NCBI GenBank assembly: GCA_964353335.1
Contig: CAYGVI010000005.1
Location: forward strand, 7,609 to 71,608
Source of the DNA: JAWAAW01 sp964353335
GTDB lineage: Archaea > Nanobdellota > Nanobdellia > Woesearchaeales > ARS49
Direction: 5' to 3'
DNA length: 64,000 nt
Below are positions 17,801 through 25,442 of this stretch, one piece after another. Below the pieces are notes generated by a model that was given only the letters and a program-made list of their open reading frames with translations, did no database searches and was not told the DNA's origin. Position numbers and translations under genes: made by a program. Numbering within the stretch: the first letter of the stretch is position 1; each line of letters opens with the position of its first letter.

Positions 17801-17999
17801 AAAGCACGTAATTTTTTGTTTTTTCCGCGTTTTTCTCGATTTTTCTCGAATTTCTTTCGACGTCTTCGCATTCTTTCCGGCTGTTTTTAAGCCATTTTGA
17901 AAGGGTTCCGGCTGGGCTGTAGTTTCTTGCGGTTCCGTCGGAAAAACAGCTGGTTTTGAACCAAAACGCACTTTAAAACAGGTTCATTACCTGCTCTGC

Positions 18000-19151
18000 A
18001 TGAGACTTGTTTTGTGGATTTTGGCTTTGCTTGCGCTCCTGAATGCTGCGCAGGCATCTGTTGTGGTATCACAGGTGCTTTACGACCCGATTAACACTGA
18101 ATCAGGAGGAGAGGCTGTGGAGCTGCGCAATGATGGCAGTTCTGCTGTAAACATCAGCAAATGGGTATTGGCAACAGAATCAACTCCTAATGACGCGGTA
18201 ATACCTGAGAGCACGTTTCTTGAGCCTGGCAAAACATATCTTATCGCAGACAAGGGATGGGATTCATCAAAGGACAATCCTGCGTGGAAAGTTGCAGACC
18301 TTGAGGAGATAATAACAATGGCAAATGCAGACTCAGGAATCGCAATCAAGGATGCCTCTGGCGCTGTGATTGACGCAGTTGGCTGGGGAAAGGCAGAAAA
18401 CATCAAGGCAGGATTGTTTGAAGGAACTCCTGCTCAGCTAGTAAAAGAAGGAAAAGCCCTTGTGAGAAAGCAGGACACAAATAACAATATCGCTGATTTT
18501 ATTGAGGGAGAGCCTGATTTCCTCTCAGGCGAAATTGTGACAATAATCGTGAATGTCACAAATGGTTCTATCACCAATTTGACCACCCTTCCTCTTGGTG
18601 CAGCGCTGAACGATGATGACAGCGCAGAGCAGGGCGTGCAGCTCAAACCAGTGGCAGGAGGCACGCGGGCGTTGCACCTTGAGGCTTATTACAATGGGAC
18701 GCGGGTGAGCGCTGGCTGGTTTGGAAAAAGCGTTGAGCTTGTGAAAGATGGAAATGTTTGGAAGGGCGAACTGCCTTTGGAATATTGGTATTCTGCAGGA
18801 GCCCAGCAGATTGTCGTTAATGCAGATTCCCAGAGCACGTCAATCCCTGTGACAATACTTGAGCTGAGGTCTGCGAGGATTGAGACAAAGACAGTGCTGT
18901 TGAAAGCTTCGCCTGGCAGGACAGCTGAGGGTGAAATAAGGGTGAAGAACGAGGGCAATGTCGCTGTTGATGTTTCGTGGACAGGCAATGACCTTGTGTT
19001 TGGCAACAGGACAATACCCTCTTCAAACCTTCAGCTTGCTGCTGCGAATGTAAAGCCTGCTGAGACAAAAAGCATCACTGTTGCCCTCAGTGTGCCTGAA
19101 AGCGCTGTTCCTGGAGAGTATCGGGCTATTGTGCGGATGAATGAGGGCTAG
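18000..19151 (+). CDS. secreted lamin-tail-domain protein
   Basis: 383 residues. Signal peptide MRLVLWILALLALLNAAQA. Residues about 22-150 match the lamin-tail domain (LTD): VVVSQVLYDP, EAVELRNDGSSAVNISKW, FLEPGKTYLIAD, and DSGIAIKDASGAVIDAVGWG. The C-terminal third is an Ig-like module (AEGEIRVKNEGNVAVDVSW). Such proteins are extracellular and often anchor enzymes or bind cell-surface polymers. The frame ends shortly after the second module, with no C-terminal anchor visible, so it may be released or bound non-covalently. Confidence 0.82.
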   Translation: MRLVLWILALLALLNAAQASVVVSQVLYDPINTESGGEAVELRNDGSSAVNISKWVLATESTPNDAVIPESTFLEPGKTYLIADKGWDSSKDNPAWKVADLEEIITMANADSGIAIKDASGAVIDAVGWGKAENIKAGLFEGTPAQLVKEGKALVRKQDTNNNIADFIEGEPDFLSGEIVTIIVNVTNGSITNLTTLPLGAALNDDDSAEQGVQLKPVAGGTRALHLEAYYNGTRVSAGWFGKSVELVKDGNVWKGELPLEYWYSAGAQQIVVNADSQSTSIPVTILELRSARIETKTVLLKASPGRTAEGEIRVKNEGNVAVDVSWTGNDLVFGNRTIPSSNLQLAAANVKPAETKSITVALSVPESAVPGEYRAIVRMNEG

Positions 19152-19175
19152 CAAAAGCTTAAATAGGTGAAAACA

Positions 19176-19337
19176 ATGAGAAAACACATGGCATCCATCC
19201 TGAACAGAAAAATTTATGTTAAGCTGGACTACCCTGTAAAGCCAATACCCGGGCGCGTTGTTATTGATGAAAAAAGCGACACGCCAGGGCTTCTAAAGGA
19301 CGTCTGGAAAAAGTTCGGGTGGAGCAAAAATGGCTGA
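19176..19337 (+). CDS. small hypothetical protein
   Basis: 53-residue frame starting MRKHMASILNRKIYVKLDYP, with GGTGA (19167-19171) just upstream. It overlaps the next start by 8 bases, which supports translational coupling. The sequence is Lys-rich at the start and has LLKDVWKKFGW at the end. No recognised family; supported mainly by the coupled arrangement and ribosome site. Confidence 0.5.
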   Translation: MRKHMASILNRKIYVKLDYPVKPIPGRVVIDEKSDTPGLLKDVWKKFGWSKNG

Positions 19338-19518
19338 AGAAGTCGGCTTTATCCTAACAATAAGGGCAAACCAGAATCCTGACGGCACACTCGCAGGCTA
19401 TGCTGTGCAAAGCGAGGATTACGGGCTTGGCAAGGAAGCAGTGTTAACACTTGCCAGAAACTGGCTGAGAATGGTTGAAGACACTTATCACGAAAAATTC
19501 AAAGGCAAGCCTGACTGA
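19330..19518 (+). CDS. small hypothetical protein
   Basis: 62 residues (MAEEVGFILTIRANQNPDG). Begins with a beta-strand pattern, then a helix (EAVLTLARNWLRMVEDTYHEKF). Overlaps the upstream 53-residue gene by 8 bases, so the two are probably co-translated and may form a complex. Family not recognised. Confidence 0.55.
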   Translation: MAEEVGFILTIRANQNPDGTLAGYAVQSEDYGLGKEAVLTLARNWLRMVEDTYHEKFKGKPD

Positions 19519-19521
19519 GAA

Positions 19522-19647
19522 TTACTTCCGGTTCCTAAACGAAACTAGGCAAGAATTTTTTATCCAGCAGCTTGTGCACTGCGGATGCGTTTCGTAGTGC
19601 TTGCCGAAGCAAGGGTCTTCTGCAAGCTTAATCATCTTCACGTCCAT
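19522..19647 (-). CDS. Cys/His-rich mini-protein
   Basis: 41 residues (MDVKMIKLAEDPCFGKHYE...). The core is C-x10-C-x2-C-x4-C with two histidines between (CFGKHYETHPQC, then TSCWIKNSC). This CFG...CxxC pattern recurs as a small zinc-like module in other archaeal and phage proteins, from memory. A minus-strand TATA CTTTAAATAG at about 19670-19679 fits transcription close to the ATG. Too short for routine gene callers, but the cysteine spacing and promoter support it. Confidence 0.55.
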   Translation of the reverse strand: MDVKMIKLAEDPCFGKHYETHPQCTSCWIKNSCLVSFRNRK

Positions 19648-19707
19648 TTCGGTATTGATATATTCTAACTATTTAAAGGTTTCGGGGAATTTATAATTTA
19701 TATAAAA

Positions 19708-20535
19708 TCACCTTCCCTCTATTACGCGCCTCATTGTGTTAACAAAGTCCTTTGCAAGGGCTGCGTATTCGTCAAACTTCTTTCCCGGAATGTCCCTGAT
19801 TTCCCTGTGGGTTATCTGCTTGCTCAACTCATAGAAGAATTTCATTATGTCAGCATATCTCTTTGCGACCAGCCCTGGGCGGACAAGCTTTTGGTATATC
19901 AGGTCTGAAACATGAGCCGGGCTTGGTGGAACCTCGCCCATCTTCATAAGTGCGGCGTGCGCAGCGTCGACAACAGCCCAGTAAAGGTCAAGTGTGCCCT
20001 GCAGAACGTGCCATTCTGCGTTTGCCAGTGTTGCAGGCGCCCTTGCGTAGTAATTCCAGACGCTTTCTTTTGTCGGCCTGATTCTTCCCTGGAACAAAAG
20101 CATCTGTAATGGCTCAAATATCCCCACATCCTGCAGCGGCACTCCGTCCCTCAGCATGTTAATCGCTATCGGGTCGCCATTGCGCATGTATTCCCAGAAG
20201 CTCGTGAGTTTCATTGTGGTTATGTGCAGCCGCTTGCTCACTTTCGAGGCTGTTGTTTCTGTTATAACGCGGTATGCCTCCACAACTTCAGGGGACATTA
20301 TCATCGTGAGGTCATTGACTATCGCGAGAACGTCAATGTCGTGCTCGTGCATCCCCCTCTCGGGCTTTGCCTTGCGCTCTGCATCCCTTGCCGCGCTGCC
20401 GAAAAGAACAATTGCCTTCACGAAATCGCCAAGCTCCCGCTTCAGCGCTGCAGCGAACTTTTCCGCAAGCTGGTAATCGCCTGTCGCATAGCGCGGAACG
20501 TTAGGGTGTCTCCTCTGCTTGACTTTGAATTCCAT
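19708..20535 (-). CDS. nucleotidyltransferase-HEPN fusion protein
   Basis: 275 residues from the ATG at 20535; the longer frame overlaps a divergent gene. The N-terminal domain is an MNT-type nucleotidyltransferase: IVLFGSAARD (43-51), then a charged insert and DIDVLAI with metal-binding Asp66 and Asp68. The C-terminal half (about 160-270) is helical and resembles HEPN domains (WHVLQGTLDLYWAVVDAAHAAL), but the Rx4-6H RNase motif is not obvious. MNT and HEPN usually form two-gene toxin-antitoxin pairs in which MNT AMPylates HEPN; here they share one chain. Confidence 0.75.
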   Translation of the reverse strand: MEFKVKQRRHPNVPRYATGDYQLAEKFAAALKRELGDFVKAIVLFGSAARDAERKAKPERGMHEHDIDVLAIVNDLTMIMSPEVVEAYRVITETTASKVSKRLHITTMKLTSFWEYMRNGDPIAINMLRDGVPLQDVGIFEPLQMLLFQGRIRPTKESVWNYYARAPATLANAEWHVLQGTLDLYWAVVDAAHAALMKMGEVPPSPAHVSDLIYQKLVRPGLVAKRYADIMKFFYELSKQITHREIRDIPGKKFDEYAALAKDFVNTMRRVIEGR

Positions 20536-20659
20536 AGTGGTAACACCGCTTTTGTGCGTATATAAGATTTGTTTACTATTTGAGAATGAAGATATTCGCT
20601 TAATCATAAGTGTTGAAGAAGCGAAAACAATAAAAACAAGCTGGCAAAAAGCGTGCTTG

Positions 20660-21202
20660 ATGAAAAAAGAGGGGTTGTTTGCAAAACCCGCAGGTTTTCG
20701 CAAGCTCACCGAAACCGCAGTTTCGGGGTTGCACTATCTTGCTTATTTGCTGACTCTTGACCCTGCTGAGGAAATCCGCGGCGCTGTTGAGGATGCGCGC
20801 AGCAAAAACTGGCAGGAACTGCCTTCAATTGACAAAATTCTTGAGGAAGCGCCCGCGTCAGAGATTGAAGCAGCTGTTGAGCAAGCCCCTGTTGTCTACA
20901 AGGGCAATGAGGCATCTTACAGGATTGATGCTGCGCCAGTGCAGGAGAATTACAAGGACTCAGGATACAAGGCGCCTTCTGATAACGATGATGACGCAGA
21001 GGTTTCTTACTCTTCTGAGCAGGAAACCGCAAAGGTTTACGATCAGGAGCTTGATGCCCAGATGTTTGCAAATGTCTGGAAGCAGGAATTCAAGCCGATT
21101 TACGCTACAGCTGAAATGGCAGAGCGCATGGAAAACTACAAGCTTTCAATCGGGCTTGCAGCAAGCTTCCTGAACTACGCGATGAAATCAGCCACGTTCT
21201 AA
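20660..21202 (+). CDS. hypothetical protein
   Basis: 180 residues from the ATG at 20660; the frame continues to 20519 but that overlaps the divergent MNT-HEPN promoter. Middle region acidic and disordered (APSDNDDDAEVSYSSEQETAKVYD), flanked by helical ends. No catalytic motif, signal peptide or membrane anchor. Family not recognised. Confidence 0.55.
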   Translation: MKKEGLFAKPAGFRKLTETAVSGLHYLAYLLTLDPAEEIRGAVEDARSKNWQELPSIDKILEEAPASEIEAAVEQAPVVYKGNEASYRIDAAPVQENYKDSGYKAPSDNDDDAEVSYSSEQETAKVYDQELDAQMFANVWKQEFKPIYATAEMAERMENYKLSIGLAASFLNYAMKSATF

Positions 21203-21265
21203 TTAGCCACCCGCCAGTGACTACATTGCATAAGCTTTATAAATACCGCAATAGTAAAACCACTT

Positions 21266-21345
21266 TAACTTAGTCATCTGGAGGAACCAGCAGCACTCCC
21301 CCACACGAGCGCATTCTGACCTCCACGATGGCTTTGTTATTTTTT
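21266..21345 (+). ncRNA. probable small non-coding RNA
   Basis: A strong promoter TAAGCTTTATAAATA (21231-21245) is followed about 27 bases downstream by a sequence with no ORF that folds end to end: CATC-TGGAGG (21275-21284) pairs with CCTCCA-C-GATG (21320-21330), ten pairs with one bulged C, then a terminator TTATTTTTTT (21337-21346). Promoter, closed stem and oligo-T delimit an RNA of about 70-80 nt. The loop is C/A-rich; a CTGA at 21315-21318 could be a box D but no matching box C is seen. Could instead be a leader of the gene at 21396. Confidence 0.5.
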
Positions 21346-21395
21346 TCTGCATCTTATCTGCTTAACTTTTTATTGAACCGGAGGTTATTCTCAGT

Positions 21396-22235
21396 ATGGC
21401 GACATTTTTGTGCGTTGCAGACGTTCACGAGGACGAGCAGAAGCTGGAAAAGATAGTTGGGTTCTCCAAAGGGTGTGATGCAATACTTGATGCAGGCGAT
21501 GACCTTGACAGGTTTGTTAACAACGGTGACGAGTCTGCGGCAATAATACGCAATATTTGCCGCGAGTTTAGCAACATGATTCCAAGCCAAAGGAGAACAC
21601 TTGCAATGAAGGACGCGTTCAGGAAGGTTTACGAGGATAAGGCTGTGAAAATCAATGAGTATTACAGGCGCGCAGGAATTCCTGTTTTTGCAACTTTGGG
21701 CAACCATGACCCTTCTTTCATTGTGAGCAGGATGAGCGCTGTGAATTATATCCAAGGAAAGTACACTGAGTTTATGGGCCTGACACTTGCGGGCCTGCCT
21801 GCAACAGGCGAATTTGTAAGAATGGTTCAGGATTTCTGCCCTGAATATTATCCGCACATTAATTGGTATGACCGGGTCGAGTCAGAAAGAACCGCAGGGG
21901 AGCCTTCAAATGCTGCAAAGAATATTCTCGGCAGCGGCAAGGTTGATATCTTTGTCACGCACAAGGCTTTCAGGCCTGAGTTTCATTCCTGGAGCAGCAG
22001 GCCTGGCTTGCGGTCGTGTGATTACGCATACCGCAATGGCGTTGATGCAGGTGCTGTGGCTGTTGATAGGAAATTCAAGCCGCGGCTGAATGTTTTCGGC
22101 CATTATCACATGAGGGAGCCCCGCAGTGCAATGATTGAAGGCAGGATGTTTCTGGGTCCTGGCGTCAATCATGCTGTCAAAGTGGCAATGAATGACGGAA
22201 TGCCTGAAATTATTGAGGCACTGAAATACACCTAA
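21396..22235 (+). CDS. calcineurin-like metallophosphoesterase
   Basis: 279 residues with the motifs of the two-metal phosphoesterase fold in order: VADVH (8-11), DAGDDLD (32-38), LGNHDPS (about 102-108), a later histidine in FVTHKAF, and FGHYHMRE (about 233-240). Substrate not clear; the protein lacks the capping domain of Mre11 that would pair it with Rad50. The start is preceded by GGAGGTT at 21380-21386. Confidence 0.88.
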   Translation: MATFLCVADVHEDEQKLEKIVGFSKGCDAILDAGDDLDRFVNNGDESAAIIRNICREFSNMIPSQRRTLAMKDAFRKVYEDKAVKINEYYRRAGIPVFATLGNHDPSFIVSRMSAVNYIQGKYTEFMGLTLAGLPATGEFVRMVQDFCPEYYPHINWYDRVESERTAGEPSNAAKNILGSGKVDIFVTHKAFRPEFHSWSSRPGLRSCDYAYRNGVDAGAVAVDRKFKPRLNVFGHYHMREPRSAMIEGRMFLGPGVNHAVKVAMNDGMPEIIEALKYT

Positions 22236-22280
22236 AGGTTTAAATATAATCAGTTACTGTTTTCTCACGGGGTGAGTTTT

Positions 22281-22907
22281 ATGAACAAAATATTATGGAC
22301 ATTATTGGTTTTATCAGTTCTGTTTGTGGTTGGCTGCCAGCCAGCGGCACAGCCTGCTGCTCCAGCGCCAGCTGCTCCGGCAGCGCCAGCGGCACCTGCG
22401 GCACAGCCTGCAGCGCCAGTTGAAACAGCGCCTGCAGCGCCGGCAGAGGTTCCGCCAGCGCCATTGGAGAATGCGCCTGCTCCTGTTGAGACAGGAATAG
22501 ACCTTTCGCAAAGGTGCTTTGAGCTGTTGTCTGCAGACGAATTCAAGGAAATCTGCGCAAATGACGGCAACATCATCGTGACTCCCAAGATAACAAAGGG
22601 AGACTGCTGGGTTCCTGTTGTTGACCAGTTAAACACCAAGCTTACTGGTGGATTTGAAGTTGTCAACATGCACACTGCCAAGGACGCAAACCGCGAATTT
22701 GACCGCGGCGTGACAATGCGCAGGACACAGGGAGCTGTTGAAGGAAAGGAAGTTGGAGAGCGCAGCTACCAGTACGCAGAGCTTAACAGGCACAACATCG
22801 CGTGGGTGCAGAACGAGTTCCTTGCGCACATAGGCACAATGGACACACTTTGCCCGCCTGAGAACCTTGTTGCGCTTGCAGAGAAGATGAATTCAAGGAT
22901 GCAGTAA
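22281..22907 (+). CDS. lipoprotein with Ala/Pro-rich linker
   Basis: 208 residues from the ATG at 22281 with GGGGTGA at 22269-22275. Signal peptide with lipobox VLFVVGC. Residues about 20-75 are a repetitive Ala/Pro linker (AAPAPAAPAAP, VETAPAAPAEVPPAP), like the VETAP linker of the protein at 8227. The globular remainder has four cysteines (RCFELL, EICAND, GDCWVP, DTLCPPE), perhaps two disulfides. Function unknown; extracellular. Confidence 0.75.
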   Translation: MNKILWTLLVLSVLFVVGCQPAAQPAAPAPAAPAAPAAPAAQPAAPVETAPAAPAEVPPAPLENAPAPVETGIDLSQRCFELLSADEFKEICANDGNIIVTPKITKGDCWVPVVDQLNTKLTGGFEVVNMHTAKDANREFDRGVTMRRTQGAVEGKEVGERSYQYAELNRHNIAWVQNEFLAHIGTMDTLCPPENLVALAEKMNSRMQ

Positions 22908-22937
22908 ATGCGCCTTGATTTTTTTATTTTTTTATTT
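22908..22937. terminator. bidirectional T/A-rich terminator
   Basis: Between converging stops lies TTTTTTTATTTTTTTATTTTT on the plus strand, suiting termination of the lipoprotein gene. The same T7-A-T7 motif recurs at 59028-59048. Confidence 0.5.
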
Positions 22938-24773
22938 TTATTCCAGCGGCACTTCTGACCAGAGCTTGAACTCATTGCTTGGGGCGTAAGCGCCGAACAT
23001 GAACTGTGGCGAGTATGTTTTTCCGAAATAATTTTGCTGGACATCTCCCCAGCGCCTCACAGGAACCCCTCCGCCTGCACCATAGCCTGACGCCAAAGGC
23101 GCGTTGAAGTGCTGCCAGGTCTTGAGCCCCATTCTTCCCTCGCCAAACTTCTCCTCCTCGTGGCCTTCAGCTGTCACATAGCCATTGAAGCCGCCTTTCA
23201 GCTTCAGCAGTTCAACAGCATCCTTTACCGGAAGTATTCCCTGGCCTGCCGGCAGGTGTCCGTGGCCTGCGCCTGCGCTGTCAACTGCCTGTATTGCGCC
23301 GATAATCTGCTCTTTTTTGTTTATTTTAGCGAGCTCTTCCATTTCGTCCATGTACCATTTCTTGAATTTCTTTATGCGGTCATCCCATGGAAGCTCTGGG
23401 TGGAAGTTCTGCAGCCACATTCCGACGTGTGAAGTGTCAAGCGTGCCCTTGATGTGGCGCCTTGCCTCATCATGTGCTGTTGAGCGTGCATAGCCCTGCT
23501 CAACCAGCTTGTTTTCCATCACTTTTCTTGACTCAAGTATCAGCTGTGCGAATTCCTTTGGGTGGCTTCCGAAGTATTGTGGCCATCCTGTCTCAGGGCC
23601 GACATACAGGTCTTTTTTCATGTTCTTTGGGCCGAGCTTGTCCTGCATCTGCATTGCCGTGATGCCTGCCTCTGCGTATGATTCCTCGCTCTTGCCAAGC
23701 ACGTATTCATCCATAGGAGTCCAGCTTTCAATGCGCTGCCTCATCTGCTCCTGCACCCTCTTTTGCTCGCCGACTCCTGACTTGAAGTATTCTTTCATCT
23801 GCTCAATTTGCCTCTTTCTGTCTTCCAGCGGTTTTATTTGACTTTCAGGCGCGCCTTTCTCGCGTGCCTGTTCAATCCTCTTCTTTATGTCTTCGACTGC
23901 GTCGAGAGAGTCATCATACTGCCGTAGGTAATATGCTGTCTGCGCTTTTGCCATTTCAAGCTGTTCGCCGAGGAAATGGTCTTTTACCAGCGTTGTGATT
24001 GGCTTTTTTTCCTTTTGCGCCCACCTTTCAAAATCCTCATAATACCAGACATCAGGCTTTGCGTCAGGGTCTGCTGCCTCAATTTTTTCAAAAGTTTCTT
24101 TATTAACGAACATCGGGATTCCGTCGCGGATAGGGATTGTTCCGATTTGGCCTGAGCGCCTGTCAACAAACCTGATTTCCTCTTTCTGCCTGTCCATTTC
24201 AGCGAGCTTCTTGAATGCCTTTGCCTCGGATGAGTCCTTGTCCCACCAATTTGCCCTGTGCACAGGCCTGTCATATTCCCAGCTTAGAATGTCAACTCCT
24301 CCGCCCTGTCCGACATCTGCTGCGAACTTTATCATTTCCTTGACTTCATCAAGGTCTCTTTGCCGCTTTTCCTCGTCTACAATGCCCCTTTGCTGGTCCC
24401 ATCCTGAAAGGTTTGACAGCGAGGTCGGCATTTCCATTCCTGTGACCATAACCTCGTTTGCCATGGCGACTTCCTTGATTGCCCTTCTTACTTCCTCGCC
24501 GTATGCCTTTGGCCTTCCGCCGATTGGTGATTCAATAGGCGTCTGGAAGACTATTTGCAGGTTGCCTGTTCCTCCCCTGATTGCCGCCTGCACGTTTTGG
24601 AGAATGTTCTTGAATCTGCCTGACGGGTCGTGTTCGGGGGCTGTCATGCCGAGGTGGGAAATCGGGATTATCGGTTCTTCAATTGCCGCGGTTGGCCTTG
24701 CCGGCTCTAACTCAATCTGTTCATGGTAGCCGCGGTCCATCGGCGTGTAGTACTCTGTCTTGAACTCAGCCAT
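22938..24773 (-). CDS. xylose-isomerase-like TIM-barrel protein with coiled-coil insert
   Basis: 611 residues from the ATG at 24773. The outer parts match the xylose isomerase/AP-endonuclease-2 TIM-barrel family: LQIVFQTP, VDILSWEYDRPVH near 150-163, then in the C-terminal third LDTSHVG, DSAGAGHGHLPAGQG and a final YVTAEGHEEE (metal-ligand Asp/His/Glu positions). Between them is a 150-residue charged, coiled-coil insertion (about 265-370) not seen in standard members. Chemistry unknown: isomerase or endonuclease are both possible. It is the last gene of a three-gene block with two coiled-coil proteins. Confidence 0.65.
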   Translation of the reverse strand: MAEFKTEYYTPMDRGYHEQIELEPARPTAAIEEPIIPISHLGMTAPEHDPSGRFKNILQNVQAAIRGGTGNLQIVFQTPIESPIGGRPKAYGEEVRRAIKEVAMANEVMVTGMEMPTSLSNLSGWDQQRGIVDEEKRQRDLDEVKEMIKFAADVGQGGGVDILSWEYDRPVHRANWWDKDSSEAKAFKKLAEMDRQKEEIRFVDRRSGQIGTIPIRDGIPMFVNKETFEKIEAADPDAKPDVWYYEDFERWAQKEKKPITTLVKDHFLGEQLEMAKAQTAYYLRQYDDSLDAVEDIKKRIEQAREKGAPESQIKPLEDRKRQIEQMKEYFKSGVGEQKRVQEQMRQRIESWTPMDEYVLGKSEESYAEAGITAMQMQDKLGPKNMKKDLYVGPETGWPQYFGSHPKEFAQLILESRKVMENKLVEQGYARSTAHDEARRHIKGTLDTSHVGMWLQNFHPELPWDDRIKKFKKWYMDEMEELAKINKKEQIIGAIQAVDSAGAGHGHLPAGQGILPVKDAVELLKLKGGFNGYVTAEGHEEEKFGEGRMGLKTWQHFNAPLASGYGAGGGVPVRRWGDVQQNYFGKTYSPQFMFGAYAPSNEFKLWSEVPLE

Positions 24774-24805
24774 AGTATACAAAAAGGTATATTGAGTTTA
24801 TAATA

Positions 24806-25408
24806 TTATTGGTTGCGGTAGAACTGCTTTGCCCCTGTGGTGTACATTATTGCCTTTTCAGCTGCGGTGAGGAGGTGTTCTGCCTTTCTTCCTGGCTGGT
24901 ATTCGCCTTCCCTGATTGCCTCTTCCTTTTCATGCAATGCTTCCCTGAACTGCTCAAGCCTTTCCTGCTGATAGCTTGACATCAGCCCTGTTGTCCTGAT
25001 TTCATCCCTTATCTTGTTAACCCTCTCGTAAATGTTTTCAACAGGCTGCTGGGCAAGCCTTGAGATGTATGCCTGCTGTTCCAAAGATGTTGGAGGCGTC
25101 TTTGGGCCTTCCTGCTCTGCAATCTGCTCAAGCTCCCTGCCCTGCTTCTTTTTTTCAGGCTCAAAGAGCTTTTCAACATTGACTTCTTTTATCTTCGGCG
25201 CCTCTGCCTGCATTTCCTCAAGCACCTGAAGCTCTTCCTCTGCATCTTTCAGGAAATCCTGCGCGTCCCTGATTTCATCCTGGCTTGTTGAGATTTCCTT
25301 TTCGCGCTCCTTGATGAACTCATCGAGCTTTTCCTGCAGCTCCCTTAATGTTTTTATGCGCCTGTCAGGAGCCATTTTCCTTATTTTGTCAAAGTCAATG
25401 TTTTCCAT
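24806..25408 (-). CDS. coiled-coil protein
   Basis: 200 residues, almost entirely charged helix (LRELQEKLDEFIKEREKEI, QDFLKDAEEELQVLEEMQAE). The C-terminal half is shorter helices ending AIMYTTGAKQFYRNQ. No enzyme motif or membrane segment. Lies 32 bases upstream of the TIM-barrel gene and 31 bases downstream of another coiled-coil gene, so one transcript is likely and the coils may interact with the TIM-barrel protein's insertion. Confidence 0.6.
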   Translation of the reverse strand: MENIDFDKIRKMAPDRRIKTLRELQEKLDEFIKEREKEISTSQDEIRDAQDFLKDAEEELQVLEEMQAEAPKIKEVNVEKLFEPEKKKQGRELEQIAEQEGPKTPPTSLEQQAYISRLAQQPVENIYERVNKIRDEIRTTGLMSSYQQERLEQFREALHEKEEAIREGEYQPGRKAEHLLTAAEKAIMYTTGAKQFYRNQ

Positions 25409-25442
25409 CATAGAAGTACAACTGCTGCTTTGTATTTAAGCG

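Noticed and set aside
21396..22235. Mre11 partner for Rad50
   Set aside because: It lacks the Mre11 capping domain pattern and lies 14 kb away; a general phosphoesterase is safer.
22330..22480. GC-rich tandem repeat as a possible mobile or regulatory element
   Set aside because: It encodes the Ala/Pro linker of the lipoprotein; minus-strand frames are shadows.
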